Below are positions 54,323 through 61,549 of a DNA stretch of 63,173 bases, piece by piece (within the stretch, counting starts at the first letter, position 1; every line of letters begins with the position of its first letter). The DNA is from Lachnospiraceae bacterium (GTDB lineage: Bacteria; Bacillota; Clostridia; Oscillospirales; CAG-272). The position numbers were made by a program, and so were the translations under genes. The stretch covers positions 1 to 63,173 of the forward strand of contig JAKSPT010000015.1 of the NCBI GenBank assembly GCA_024404495.1, given 5' to 3'. Under the pieces are notes generated by a model. That model was not told where the DNA came from and searched no databases. It saw only the letters and a program-made list of their open reading frames with translations.

Positions 54323-56671
54323 ATGAGTACGGGCATCATCGACAACCGGTTCACGAAGCACTACGCTTCCTATCTTCGGGCGGACGCCGACGTCAGAGCC
54401 TTCGGGGCAAAGGGCGACGGCATCGCCGACGACACGGAGGCGTTTGAAAAAGCGATTTCCGCCGTCGCGAAAGCGGGCGGCGGAACGGTCTACGCGCCGG
54501 AGGGCAGATATAAGCTGACGCATACCCTGCGCCTTCCCTGCTCGGTCGGCATTTCGGGCGACCTGATCCCCGGGACGGCGGAGGGAACGGTCCTCTGCGT
54601 TTACGGCGGGAAAGGCAGTACGGACAGCGCACAGGGCGCAATTCTGCTCGACCATCAGGCGTCGGTGAAGAACCTTGCCTTCTGGTATCCCGAACAGACC
54701 CTCGAAGACGGGAACGCGATCCCCTATCCGCCGTCGGTCGTGCAGGTCGGCTCCGAGAGCGTGACCGTCGAGAACGTCTGCTTCATCAACTCTTATTTCG
54801 CTGTCTGCTACGCGGCGGGCGGGAACAATTCCCTGCAGTACACCCGTAACGTCTGCGGTACGCCGCTCTTCCTCGGCTACGAAAACGACCACAGCTACGA
54901 CATCGGCAAGATCGAAGACCTTCATTTTGCCCCGTCCTTCTGGCTGAACGCTTCTCTTCCCGGCACGCCGGACGCCGCGGTGCTGAACCGCTGGCTGAAG
55001 GGGAACGCGACCGGGCTTCTGCTCGAGCGCATCGACTGGACCTATCTTGCCGACGTGACGGTCGAGGGGTACAAAATCGGCGTTCACACGAGAAACGCGG
55101 GCGACGGTGCGCCGAACGGACATATTTTCCGCTTCAACCTCTTAAACTGCGTCACCTGCCTCCGCTGCGATCATCTTTCGTGGGTGCAGGCGACCGACTG
55201 CCGCTTCACCGCCGCGGAGACCGCGATCGAGGCGGGTCCGGAATGCAAGGGCGATATCCTGCTCCACGGCTGTTCCCTGACCGCGGGGACCGGGACCGCG
55301 GTAAAGTGCCTCGGCACCGGCCGCTTCTCCTTCTCCGACTGTAACGTGTTCGGCGGGAAAAAGGCGTTCGATAACCCGAACGGCGTTCCCTACGTCTGCG
55401 TCAACTCGAATATCGGCGACCGGTCGCTGAAATCGGTCACGGTGAAGGATACGCCGACCTTTGACAGAACGGTCCCCTACGGGAAAACCGTCGTCAATAA
55501 GCCCGCTTCCCCGCTCTTCGTCGATCTGACGAAGGCTCCCTATTACGCCGTGCCGAAGACCGATATCTCGGACGTTTTACAGAAAGCGATCGACGACCTC
55601 GCGGGCAGAGGCGGCACGGTCTGTCTCCCCGCCGGGAGCTATACCGTATCGAAGCATATCACCGTCCGCGAGGGGATCGAGCTGCGCGGCGCGGTCTCCT
55701 GGCCGCAGAGCTTTTCCGCGACCGCGATCCTCACCGATTTCGGAAAGGACGATCCCGACGGCGAACCGCTCTTTTCGCTGAAGGCGGGCGCCGGACTGCG
55801 CGGGCTCGGCTTCCTCTATCCGGAGCAGCGCGACACGCAGGACCTGCACCCCTATTCCTATACCGTGCGCGGGGAGGGCGAGGGCGTTTACCTCGTTGAC
55901 GTCGCGATGACGAGCGAGTGGAACGGCGTGGATTTCGCCTCCTTCCGCTGCGATAAGCATTATATCGAATATCTGTGGGGCTGCTTCGGGAACAACGCCG
56001 TGAAGATCGGCTCCGGCTCGGAGGGCGGCGTCATCCGCGACTGCCACTTCACCCCGAACTGCTGGTCGCTCCGCGCGCGCGACAGCTTCTGGGGCGACGT
56101 CTTCTTCGGATACGTGCAGAAGCGGTTCCGGATGTTCCTCGTCGGCGAGAGCAGGGGCGAGATCCTGTACCATAACTTCACCTACGGCGGCTACGAGGGG
56201 CTTTCCCTTATGAACGGTGCGAAGGACGTCTTCGTCCTCAGCCACGGCGTTGACGCCGGGAACTTCTCGGTCTATCTCGACGGGGACTGCACCGCGACGC
56301 TCGTTGACAGCCAGCTCGTCAACCTCCACGCCGTCGATCTGCACTATATTCAGACCGGAAAGGACTTTACCGGCGCGGTCGATTTCATCAATCCCGCCTG
56401 CTGGGGTCCGACCAAAAATGCGCTCAACCTGCGCGGAAACGGAAAGGTCCGCATCCTCGGCGGTGAGATCGTCGACGCGGGCGAGCCGATGGCGTATCTC
56501 GACGGCGACGATCTGACGCTGACCGCGGTGATCGACCGCACCCCCTCGACCTCCTTCGTCATCACGGAAAACGCAAAGCGCGCGGAATCGAACGAATGCC
56601 TCTACGTCGGCGGACTGACCGTGAAGCGCGGGGAAAACGCGGTTTCGCTGTGCGGAACCGACGCGGAATAA
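54323..56671 (+). CDS. Pectate-lyase-superfamily protein with two beta-helix halves
   Basis: A 782-residue protein. Two copies of the pectate lyase 3 / GH28-associated entry motif are visible: DVRAFGAKGDGIADDTEAFEKA...GGGTVYAPEGRY (about 26-68) and DISDVLQKAIDDL...RGGTVCLPAGSY (about 414-450). Each is followed by the repetitive right-handed beta-helix pattern. No signal peptide is present, unlike most secreted pectinases. Such proteins act on polysaccharides or serve as phage-tailspike-like scaffolds. GGAGG precedes the ATG at 54323. It is flanked by its own promoter and terminator, so it stands alone. Confidence 0.82.
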   Translation: MSTGIIDNRFTKHYASYLRADADVRAFGAKGDGIADDTEAFEKAISAVAKAGGGTVYAPEGRYKLTHTLRLPCSVGISGDLIPGTAEGTVLCVYGGKGSTDSAQGAILLDHQASVKNLAFWYPEQTLEDGNAIPYPPSVVQVGSESVTVENVCFINSYFAVCYAAGGNNSLQYTRNVCGTPLFLGYENDHSYDIGKIEDLHFAPSFWLNASLPGTPDAAVLNRWLKGNATGLLLERIDWTYLADVTVEGYKIGVHTRNAGDGAPNGHIFRFNLLNCVTCLRCDHLSWVQATDCRFTAAETAIEAGPECKGDILLHGCSLTAGTGTAVKCLGTGRFSFSDCNVFGGKKAFDNPNGVPYVCVNSNIGDRSLKSVTVKDTPTFDRTVPYGKTVVNKPASPLFVDLTKAPYYAVPKTDISDVLQKAIDDLAGRGGTVCLPAGSYTVSKHITVREGIELRGAVSWPQSFSATAILTDFGKDDPDGEPLFSLKAGAGLRGLGFLYPEQRDTQDLHPYSYTVRGEGEGVYLVDVAMTSEWNGVDFASFRCDKHYIEYLWGCFGNNAVKIGSGSEGGVIRDCHFTPNCWSLRARDSFWGDVFFGYVQKRFRMFLVGESRGEILYHNFTYGGYEGLSLMNGAKDVFVLSHGVDAGNFSVYLDGDCTATLVDSQLVNLHAVDLHYIQTGKDFTGAVDFINPACWGPTKNALNLRGNGKVRILGGEIVDAGEPMAYLDGDDLTLTAVIDRTPSTSFVITENAKRAESNECLYVGGLTVKRGENAVSLCGTDAE

Positions 56672-56686
56672 CGAAATCACAAAAAA

Positions 56687-56714
56687 AGGGAGCGTCCCGC
56701 ATGGGACGCTCCCT
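56687..56714. terminator. Bidirectional terminator between convergent genes
   Basis: A 12-bp perfect stem AGGGAGCGTCCC/GGGACGCTCCCT with GCAT loop. Seven T follow on the minus strand and CGTTTTA on the plus strand. Confidence 0.9.
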
Positions 56715-56727
56715 CGTTTTACGTTTA

Positions 56728-57501
56728 TCAGCCGACGATATCGCCGACGCCGTTCAGGATCAGGCGCGGGCGGTAAGGGAACTGTGCGACCGTTTCCCTC
56801 GTGGAAACACCGCTCAGAACGAGAACGGTATCGAGACCGGTCTCGATCCCCGCGACGATGTCGGTATCCATCCGGTCGCCGATCATCACTGCTTCCTCGG
56901 AATGTACCCCGAGCAGTTTCAGCCCGGTCCGCATCATCAGCGGATTCGGCTTGCCGACGTAATACGCCTGCTTTCCGGTCGTTGCCTCGATCGGCGCGAC
57001 GAAGGCACGGCAGGCGGGCGCGATGCCGCCGTCCACCGGACCCGTGATGTCGGTATTGGTCGCGATCAGCCGCGCGCCCTTGTTGACGAGGTTCATCGCG
57101 GTGAAGATATGGCTGTAGGAATAGTCGTCGGTCTCACCGACCACGACGAAATCGGGATCGACGTCGTTGATCATGATCCCCACGTCGTAGAGCGCGTTGT
57201 AGAGCCCGTGGTCACCGATGACGTAGGCGCTGCACCCCGGTGCCTGATCGGCAAGGAACTTTGCCGTGGCGAGGGCGCTGGTATAGAAATGCTCTTCGCT
57301 GATCTCCAGACCGAGGCGCGCCATCTTGAGCTGAAGCTCCCTCGGCGTTTTCCGGCTGGCGTTGGTCAAAAAGAGAAATTCCTTTTTCTCCCGATAAAGC
57401 CAGTCAACGAATTCCCTGACCCCGGGAAGCAGACGGTCACCGTGATAGATCACACCGTCCATATCACAGATGAAGCCCTTGCGGCTGCGTAATCTTTCCA
57501 T
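56728..57501 (-). CDS. HAD-IIA family sugar-phosphatase (NagD-like)
   Basis: A 257-residue phosphatase. Motif I DMDGVIYHGD (nucleophile Asp near 13), motif II LTNAS, the C2-type cap domain (about 80-180) with TNTDITGPVDGGIAP, motif III Lys in GKPNPLM and motif IV GDRMDTDI. The family acts on sugar or nucleotide monophosphates. Its promoter is TTGCCA-17-TACAAT at 57553-57525. Confidence 0.93.
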   Translation of the reverse strand: MERLRSRKGFICDMDGVIYHGDRLLPGVREFVDWLYREKKEFLFLTNASRKTPRELQLKMARLGLEISEEHFYTSALATAKFLADQAPGCSAYVIGDHGLYNALYDVGIMINDVDPDFVVVGETDDYSYSHIFTAMNLVNKGARLIATNTDITGPVDGGIAPACRAFVAPIEATTGKQAYYVGKPNPLMMRTGLKLLGVHSEEAVMIGDRMDTDIVAGIETGLDTVLVLSGVSTRETVAQFPYRPRLILNGVGDIVG

Positions 57502-57524
57502 AGTACTCTCCGTTTTTTTCTTTT

Positions 57525-57553
57525 ATTGTATATGATAAATGCCGTTTTGGCAA
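57525..57553 (-). promoter_or_regulatory. Promoter of the HAD phosphatase gene
   Basis: Minus strand: TTGCCA (57553-57548), 17 bases, TACAAT (57530-57525). Confidence 0.65.
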
Positions 57554-57653
57554 TAGGAAAGCTGTAAATTCCCTGTAAATTCGTCACGGTTCGTTATTTA
57601 TCGCCGCTTTTCGCGCGTTCACGAAAAATTCATAATAAAAAGTGAAAACCCTC

Positions 57654-57682
57654 TTGCCTTTTTCCGCCATCCGTGGTATAAT
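57654..57682 (+). promoter_or_regulatory. tRNA-Trp promoter
   Basis: TTGCCT (57654-57659), 17 bases, TATAAT (57677-57682), 15 bases before the mature 5' end. Confidence 0.75.
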
Positions 57683-57697
57683 ATGCGGGTAACAGAA

Positions 57698-57773
57698 AGG
57701 GGCATAGCTCAGCTGGTAGAGCAGCGGTCTCCAAAACCGCGTGCCGAGGGTTCGAATCCTTCTACCCCTGCCA
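57698..57773 (+). tRNA. tRNA-Trp (anticodon CCA), CCA end encoded
   Basis: A 76-base tRNA with D arm GCTCAGCTGGTAGAGC, anticodon stem GCGGT/ACCGC around CTCCAAA (anticodon CCA), T arm with TTCGAAT, discriminator G and encoded CCA. The acceptor stem AGGGGCA/TACCCCT has one mismatch: C at position 6 faces A (57764), where most bacterial tRNA-Trp have G. The last 21 bases (57753-57773) recur, with G in that place, inside the downstream repeats. Confidence 0.95.
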
Positions 57774-57924
57774 AAAACAAAACGGATACCAAACGGTATC
57801 CGTTTTGTTTTTGATCCGAAGAAGGATTCGAGGGGAGCGGCAGTGAATGGGACGTTCCGGCGGAACGTCAGAGCCGCGACTGACCGAGCGGCGTCGAGCC
57901 GCGAGACCCGAATCCTTCTGCCCC
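57772..57924 (+). repeat. 153-bp perfect direct repeat, left copy
   Basis: Identical over all 153 bases to 59606-59758 (offset 1834). It contains the tRNA terminator hairpin and a 100-base structured unit (57820-57919). The repeats bracket an AT-rich cargo with the XRE-TPR gene. Confidence 0.95.
57773..57812 (+). terminator. tRNA-Trp terminator
   Basis: An 18-bp perfect stem (AAAAACAAAACGGATACC and its complement) with AAAC loop and T-run, starting at the last A of the tRNA CCA end. Confidence 0.9.
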
Positions 57925-57931
57925 GCGCCGA

Positions 57932-58041
57932 AGATAGTTTCGAGGGGAGCGGCAGTGAATGGGACGTTCCGGCGGAACGTCAAAGCCGCGACTGACCGAG
58001 CGGCGTCGAGCCGCGAGACCCGAATCCTTCTGCCCCTGCCA
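57932..58041 (+). repeat. Second copy of the 100-base unit with tRNA 3' end
   Basis: 57932-58031 matches 57820-57919 with four mismatches at an offset of 112. It ends in CGAATCCTTCTGCCCCTGCCA (58021-58041), the tRNA-Trp 3' end with G instead of A at one base. Confidence 0.9.
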
Positions 58042-58118
58042 AATCCCCGAGGACTTGTCCTTGGGAATTTACTTTTTCACTTTTCACTCTTCACTTTTCA
58101 CTAACTCGGGGATTTGGC
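58038..58118. repeat. 14-bp inverted repeat around TTTTCACT repeats
   Basis: GCCAAATCCCCGAG at 58038-58051 and its exact complement at 58105-58118. The left arm overlaps the tRNA-like TGCCA end. The 53-base interior contains several CTTTTCAC/CTCTTCAC repeats. Confidence 0.8.
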
Positions 58119-58323
58119 GAGGTTATAGGTAATAGTGAATAGTGAAGAAGTAAGGTCGCTTTTCGCTGTGGCGAAAAGCATTTTTTATAAGTATTTCGAA
58201 TCTTTATAGATGCATTTCCGCGCCGAGCTCTGCTCGCGCAGCTTTTCGGGTCTGTAGACAGATTCGAACCGCCGCACTACCCGTTTTTCGCTCAATAGGT
58301 GAATTGATACGAAATATGCGTTA

Positions 58324-58372
58324 TTGATTTGTTTTACTTTTCATGCTATAATGAAGACATCAAGTACTTGAT
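58324..58372 (+). promoter_or_regulatory. XRE-TPR promoter with palindromic operator
   Basis: TTGATT (58324-58329), 17 bases ending in TGC, TATAAT (58347-58352), then the perfect 14-base palindrome ATCAAGTACTTGAT (58359-58372) at the expected start of transcription. This is a typical position for autorepression by an XRE dimer. Confidence 0.75.
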
Positions 58373-58406
58373 AAATGAATTTTTTCTAACCGAAGGTGAA
58401 TCGTAT

Positions 58407-59450
58407 ATGGATATTGGAAATAAAATCAAACTATTGCGCCAAAAAATCGGAGCAACACAGGAGCAGCTCGGAGAAAAAATTGGTGTGAGCGCTCAATCTA
58501 TATCAAAATGGGAAACGGGTGTCACGATGCCTGATATTACGCTGTTGCCAATCTTATCAAGTGAGCTTGGTGTTACCATCGACGAGCTTTTTGACTTGAC
58601 GACAGATCAAAAACTGCAACGAATAGAAAACAGACTCGATATCGAGGAAAATCTTTCTGATGACGTGTTTCTCGAATATGAAAACATATTGAAAATTCAA
58701 CTTGAAGAGTCAGAGGATAGGAGAAAAATTCTATCATTGCTTGCAAGACTTTATCATCATCGCGCAGAATCATATTTGAGCAAAGTTAGTAAATATGCCC
58801 GTGAGGCGATTATGCTTGCTCCCGAAATCAAGGACTGTCAATGGCTCCTGCAAAAATCAAACGGGGCTGTTGCTTGGGATTGGAATTGTTCCAACCATAC
58901 GGATGTCATTGACTATTACAAAAAGGTAATCGAAAGCGATGCCGTCATTCCCCACACACCCCTGCCTTACTATGATCTTATTGACAATTTGATCGCCGAC
59001 CATCGAACCCGTGAGGCGCAGGAATATTTGGACAAGTGCGCGTTATTACCTGCTCATAGACCTTTCTTGATTCCTGTATACAAGGCGTATATCGCGCTTG
59101 CGGAATTCGATGCAAAGAAAGCAGACAGTATTATGGATGCTGCCTTGTCGGAGTTTTCGGATAACGCTGGTTTCCTCTTTGAAACAGCGCAGTACCATGC
59201 TCACAAATGCGAATATGAGAAGGCGATTGCGTTCTATGAACAGTCATGGGAAAAGGAAAGCAATCAAAAGCCAAGATTTACCGATGCCTTGGATGGTATT
59301 GCAACGATATATGTCATCATGAATAATGTTGACAAGGCTATTGAAACCTATGACAGATTGATCGCTTGCCTCAAAAGCGAATGGGGTTATAAAGATGACG
59401 ATTCCGCTGTAATAGACGTAGAGCGAAAGAAGAAAGCATTGAGGAAATAA
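58407..59450 (+). CDS. XRE-family regulator with TPR-like C-terminal domain
   Basis: A 347-residue protein. The N-terminal helix-turn-helix (about 3-62) has GATQEQLGEKIGVSAQSISKWETG and MPDITLLPILSSELGVTIDELF. The remainder (about 75-340) is all-helical, with repeat-like YDLIDNLIADHRTREAQEYLDKC and FETAQYHAHKCEYEKAIAFYEQ segments of TPR type. Such fusions occur as quorum or peptide-responsive regulators and as stand-alone regulators in Firmicutes. The gene is AT-rich against its neighbours and lies between 153-bp direct repeats, so it was probably acquired. GAAGGTGA precedes the ATG. Confidence 0.88.
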   Translation: MDIGNKIKLLRQKIGATQEQLGEKIGVSAQSISKWETGVTMPDITLLPILSSELGVTIDELFDLTTDQKLQRIENRLDIEENLSDDVFLEYENILKIQLEESEDRRKILSLLARLYHHRAESYLSKVSKYAREAIMLAPEIKDCQWLLQKSNGAVAWDWNCSNHTDVIDYYKKVIESDAVIPHTPLPYYDLIDNLIADHRTREAQEYLDKCALLPAHRPFLIPVYKAYIALAEFDAKKADSIMDAALSEFSDNAGFLFETAQYHAHKCEYEKAIAFYEQSWEKESNQKPRFTDALDGIATIYVIMNNVDKAIETYDRLIACLKSEWGYKDDDSAVIDVERKKKALRK

Positions 59451-59554
59451 TACATAGGCTTTGCTGCAAGCATGGCGTTGCGCCCCGGAAGACAGCGGTT
59501 AAGTGCAACTCCCATCATCGCCAAGGGGTTAGTGTACCCTCCGCAAAATCGGTG

Positions 59555-59602
59555 TGCATCTAAATCAGCCACACATGGTTTTGCATCTAAATCGGACACA
59601 CG
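59555..59602 (+). repeat. 21-bp imperfect direct repeat, period 27
   Basis: TGCATCTAAATC plus nine further bases occurs at 59555-59575 and 59582-59602 with three mismatches, at the inner edge of the right 153-bp repeat. It may be a remnant of a mobile-element end. Confidence 0.75.
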
Positions 59603-59605
59603 TCA

Positions 59606-59763
59606 CAAAAACAAAACGGATACCAAACGGTATCCGTTTTGTTTTTGATCCGAAGAAGGATTCGAGGGGAGCGGCAGTGAATGGGACGTTCCGGCGGAAC
59701 GTCAGAGCCGCGACTGACCGAGCGGCGTCGAGCCGCGAGACCCGAATCCTTCTGCCCCTGCCA
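59606..59763 (+). repeat. 153-bp perfect direct repeat, right copy, with tRNA 3' end
   Basis: 59606-59758 equals 57772-57924 base for base and adds TGCCA (59759-59763). The last 21 bases (59743-59763) are the tRNA-Trp 3' end with one A-to-G difference, as expected for an attachment-site remnant. Confidence 0.95.
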
Positions 59764-59765
59764 AC

Positions 59766-59804
59766 AAAAACCGTCTTTTGTCTACCGGACAAAAGACGGT
59801 TTTT
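59766..59804. terminator. Terminator between the repeat island and lplA
   Basis: A 17-bp perfect stem AAAAACCGTCTTTTGTC and its complement, 5-base loop; T-tracts on both strands. Confidence 0.9.
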
Positions 59805-59888
59805 TGAACGATGTGTTCCGCTGCGAGGAACGCGATGTGCGCTTCGCGCGTGTATTTCCCGCACTGAATCGTCTTTTCTGTACGCGCT

Positions 59889-60848
59889 TCAGGAAAGAAT
59901 CAGCTCGGCAAGGTCGGACGCCGTCGCGCCCCAGATATAATCGGAGGGATCGTCGATCGCGGCTTTGAGCGCTTCGCTTTCCAGACGGACGCCGATCAGA
60001 CGGGAGGCAAGCTCGTTCACGTCCGAAACACCGAAGAAATCGCCCGAGATATCACATTCCCGGATCACGCCGCCGTCCGCGGAGAGACGGAAGTCAACGA
60101 GACCGAAGGGAAAATACTTCTTTTTGCGGACCGAAAGCTCCTTCGATTCGCCGAAGTTCCATTCCCACGTGGAATATTTCTTTTCGGTAAGGAGAGCGAT
60201 TTCCTTTTCCTCTTCCTCGGTAAAGCCGCGCTTTTCCCCCTCGAAAAATTCCTCCAGATAATGCTTGAAGGAAAGCACGTCGTAATCGGGGAGATAATCG
60301 CCGATATTGCCGACGCGGGCGCGGACGCTCTTGATCCCCTTGGCTTTGATCTTATCGGGGTCGACGTTGAGTGCTCCGGCAAGATCGGTCATATCGGAGC
60401 GGAACAGCAGCGTACCGTGGTGCATCATCTTGCCGCCGCGGACGCACTGCGCGTTGCCCGAGACCTTTTTCCCCTCGATGGTGATATCGTTTCTGCCCGA
60501 AAATTCCGCCGGAACACCGAGCGCACGGAGCGCCCCGATGACCGGCATCGCAAAGCGCGCGAAATCAAGAGTCTGTCCGCTTTCCCGCGGGACGATGCAG
60601 GTATAGTTCACGTTGCCGAGATCGTGGAAGACGGCGCCGCCTCCGGTCAGGCGTCTGACGACCTTGATCCCCTTCGAGCGGACGAAGGGCTCGTTGATCT
60701 CGGCGTAGGCGTTCTGATTCTTCCCGATGATAACGGAAGGCGCGTTTCTCCAGAGCATCATGACCTCGCCCCCCGCGTGGTCGATGAGGTATTCCTCGGA
60801 GGCAAGATTGAAATACGGGTCGGTGTGTTCGTTCAGGATAATCGTCAT
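59889..60848 (-). CDS. lplA: Lipoate-protein ligase A
   Basis: A 319-residue ligase that activates lipoate with ATP and attaches it to lipoyl domains. The catalytic domain (about 1-235) has RRLTGGGAVFHDLGNVNYTCI, the Gly-rich loop, and NGISGNAQ-like VSGNAQCVRGGKMMHHGTLLF with the catalytic Lys probably in GKKVSGNAQ. A C-terminal accessory domain (about 240-319) is present, as in the full-length E. coli enzyme. No lipoylated-enzyme genes are adjacent. The promoter carries a palindrome. Confidence 0.94.
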   Translation of the reverse strand: MTIILNEHTDPYFNLASEEYLIDHAGGEVMMLWRNAPSVIIGKNQNAYAEINEPFVRSKGIKVVRRLTGGGAVFHDLGNVNYTCIVPRESGQTLDFARFAMPVIGALRALGVPAEFSGRNDITIEGKKVSGNAQCVRGGKMMHHGTLLFRSDMTDLAGALNVDPDKIKAKGIKSVRARVGNIGDYLPDYDVLSFKHYLEEFFEGEKRGFTEEEEKEIALLTEKKYSTWEWNFGESKELSVRKKKYFPFGLVDFRLSADGGVIRECDISGDFFGVSDVNELASRLIGVRLESEALKAAIDDPSDYIWGATASDLAELILS

Positions 60849-60872
60849 TGCGGCATACTGCTTTCTTCATTT

Positions 60873-60915
60873 AATACGGTAACCGTATTGTACTCTTTTT
60901 CCGAAAAAAAGTCAA
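60873..60915 (-). promoter_or_regulatory. lplA promoter with operator-like palindrome
   Basis: Minus strand: TTGACT (60915-60910), 17 bases, TACAAT (60892-60887). AATACGGTAACCGTATT (60873-60889) is a 17-base perfect odd palindrome overlapping the -10 and start region. Confidence 0.7.
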
Positions 60916-60934
60916 TCGGTTTTCATAAAAACGC

Positions 60935-60963
60935 TTGACAATCCGGATAAGCCGTGATATAAT
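60935..60963 (+). promoter_or_regulatory. Consensus promoter of rpmG-secE-nusG-rplK-rplA
   Basis: TTGACA (60935-60940), 17 bases, TATAAT (60958-60963): a perfect housekeeping promoter, divergent from lplA. Confidence 0.9.
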
Positions 60964-60970
60964 GGCATTA

Positions 60971-61007
60971 CCTCTACGGAGAGGCTTTTTTTGTGTTGCA
61001 AAAAGCC
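60971..61007 (+). promoter_or_regulatory. Leader hairpin with T-run and competing structure
   Basis: CCTCT-ACGG-AGAGG (60971-60984) is followed by C and seven T (60986-60992), a short terminator-like hairpin at the 5' end of the transcript. GGCTTTTT (60983-60990) can instead pair with AAAAAGCC (61000-61007), which would break the first hairpin and hide the T-run. This may be an attenuator, or the first hairpin may simply protect the 5' end. Confidence 0.5.
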
Positions 61008-61075
61008 GCCGATGAGGGAGATAATTCAAACAGACGAAGGCGCAAGTCTTCGGCGAACTATCAGGAGGTAAAATA

Positions 61076-61225
61076 ATGAGAGTCAGAATCACCCTTTCGT
61101 GCACCGAGTGCAAGCAGAGAAACTATGACACCATGAAAAACAAAAAGAACGACCCTGACAGACTTGAAATGACCAAGTACTGCCGTTTCTGCCGCAAGCA
61201 CACCAAGCACAAGGAAACCAAGTAA
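61076..61225 (+). CDS. rpmG: 50S ribosomal protein L33
   Basis: A 49-residue zinc-binding L33. Cysteine pairs CTEC (9-12) and CRFC (36-39) show the C+ form. [14 protein letters not shown] and [16 protein letters not shown] are diagnostic. AGGAGG lies 7 bases before the ATG. It is the first gene of the secE-nusG run. Confidence 0.97.
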   Translation: MRVRITLSCTECKQRNYDTMKNKKNDPDRLEMTKYCRFCRKHTKHKETK

Positions 61226-61240
61226 GGAGGGCGCTTTTTC

Positions 61241-61513
61241 ATGGCTGAAAACGAAAAGAATACCGAAGTAGCGGAAGTGAAAAAGGACGCTAAGAAGCCC
61301 GTCAAGAGCACCAAGGTCCCCTTCACCACCAAAATCGGCAACTTCTTCCGTGCCTGCAAATCGGAACTGAAGAAGATCGTCTGGTACAGCAAAAAGGACA
61401 CCTTCAACAGCACCCTTCTCGTCGTCATCGTTCTCATCGTGTGCAGCGCCGCCATCAGCGTGCTGGACTACGGCTTCTCCACCGCCATCCAGCTTCTTGC
61501 CAAGGTTCTGTAA
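61241..61513 (+). CDS. secE: Preprotein translocase subunit SecE
   Basis: A 90-residue single-pass membrane subunit of the Sec channel. The charged N-terminus is followed by the amphipathic helix FFRACKSELKKIVWYSKKD and one membrane segment (about 62-85). Position between rpmG and nusG is universal. AAGGAGG precedes the ATG. Confidence 0.96.
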   Translation: MAENEKNTEVAEVKKDAKKPVKSTKVPFTTKIGNFFRACKSELKKIVWYSKKDTFNSTLLVVIVLIVCSAAISVLDYGFSTAIQLLAKVL

Positions 61514-61549
61514 GCAACCGCGAAAAAGACCGGAAAGGCAGGGGGCACA

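Larger units (their letters stand above)
57774..58406. other. Repeat-rich region between tRNA-Trp and the XRE-TPR gene
   Basis: 633 bases without a supported gene: terminator, two structured units (57820-57919 and 57932-58031), an inverted repeat GCCAAATCCCCGAG (58038-58051) / CTCGGGGATTTGGC (58105-58118) around TTTTCACT-type short repeats, about 200 AT-rich bases with a small GCTTTTCGC/GCGAAAAGC hairpin, and the XRE-TPR promoter. Confidence 0.75.
59451..59888. other. Repeat-rich region between XRE-TPR and lplA
   Basis: 438 bases with no supported gene: a direct repeat TGCATCTAAATC (59555-59566 and 59582-59593) followed by similar CACAC bases, the right 153-bp repeat, a 17-bp perfect terminator (59766-59804), and about 85 bases with no visible signal up to the lplA stop. 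Confidence 0.7.

Noticed and set aside
57820..59763. CRISPR array
   Set aside because: Three copies only, unequal spacing (112 and about 1722 bases), no cas genes.
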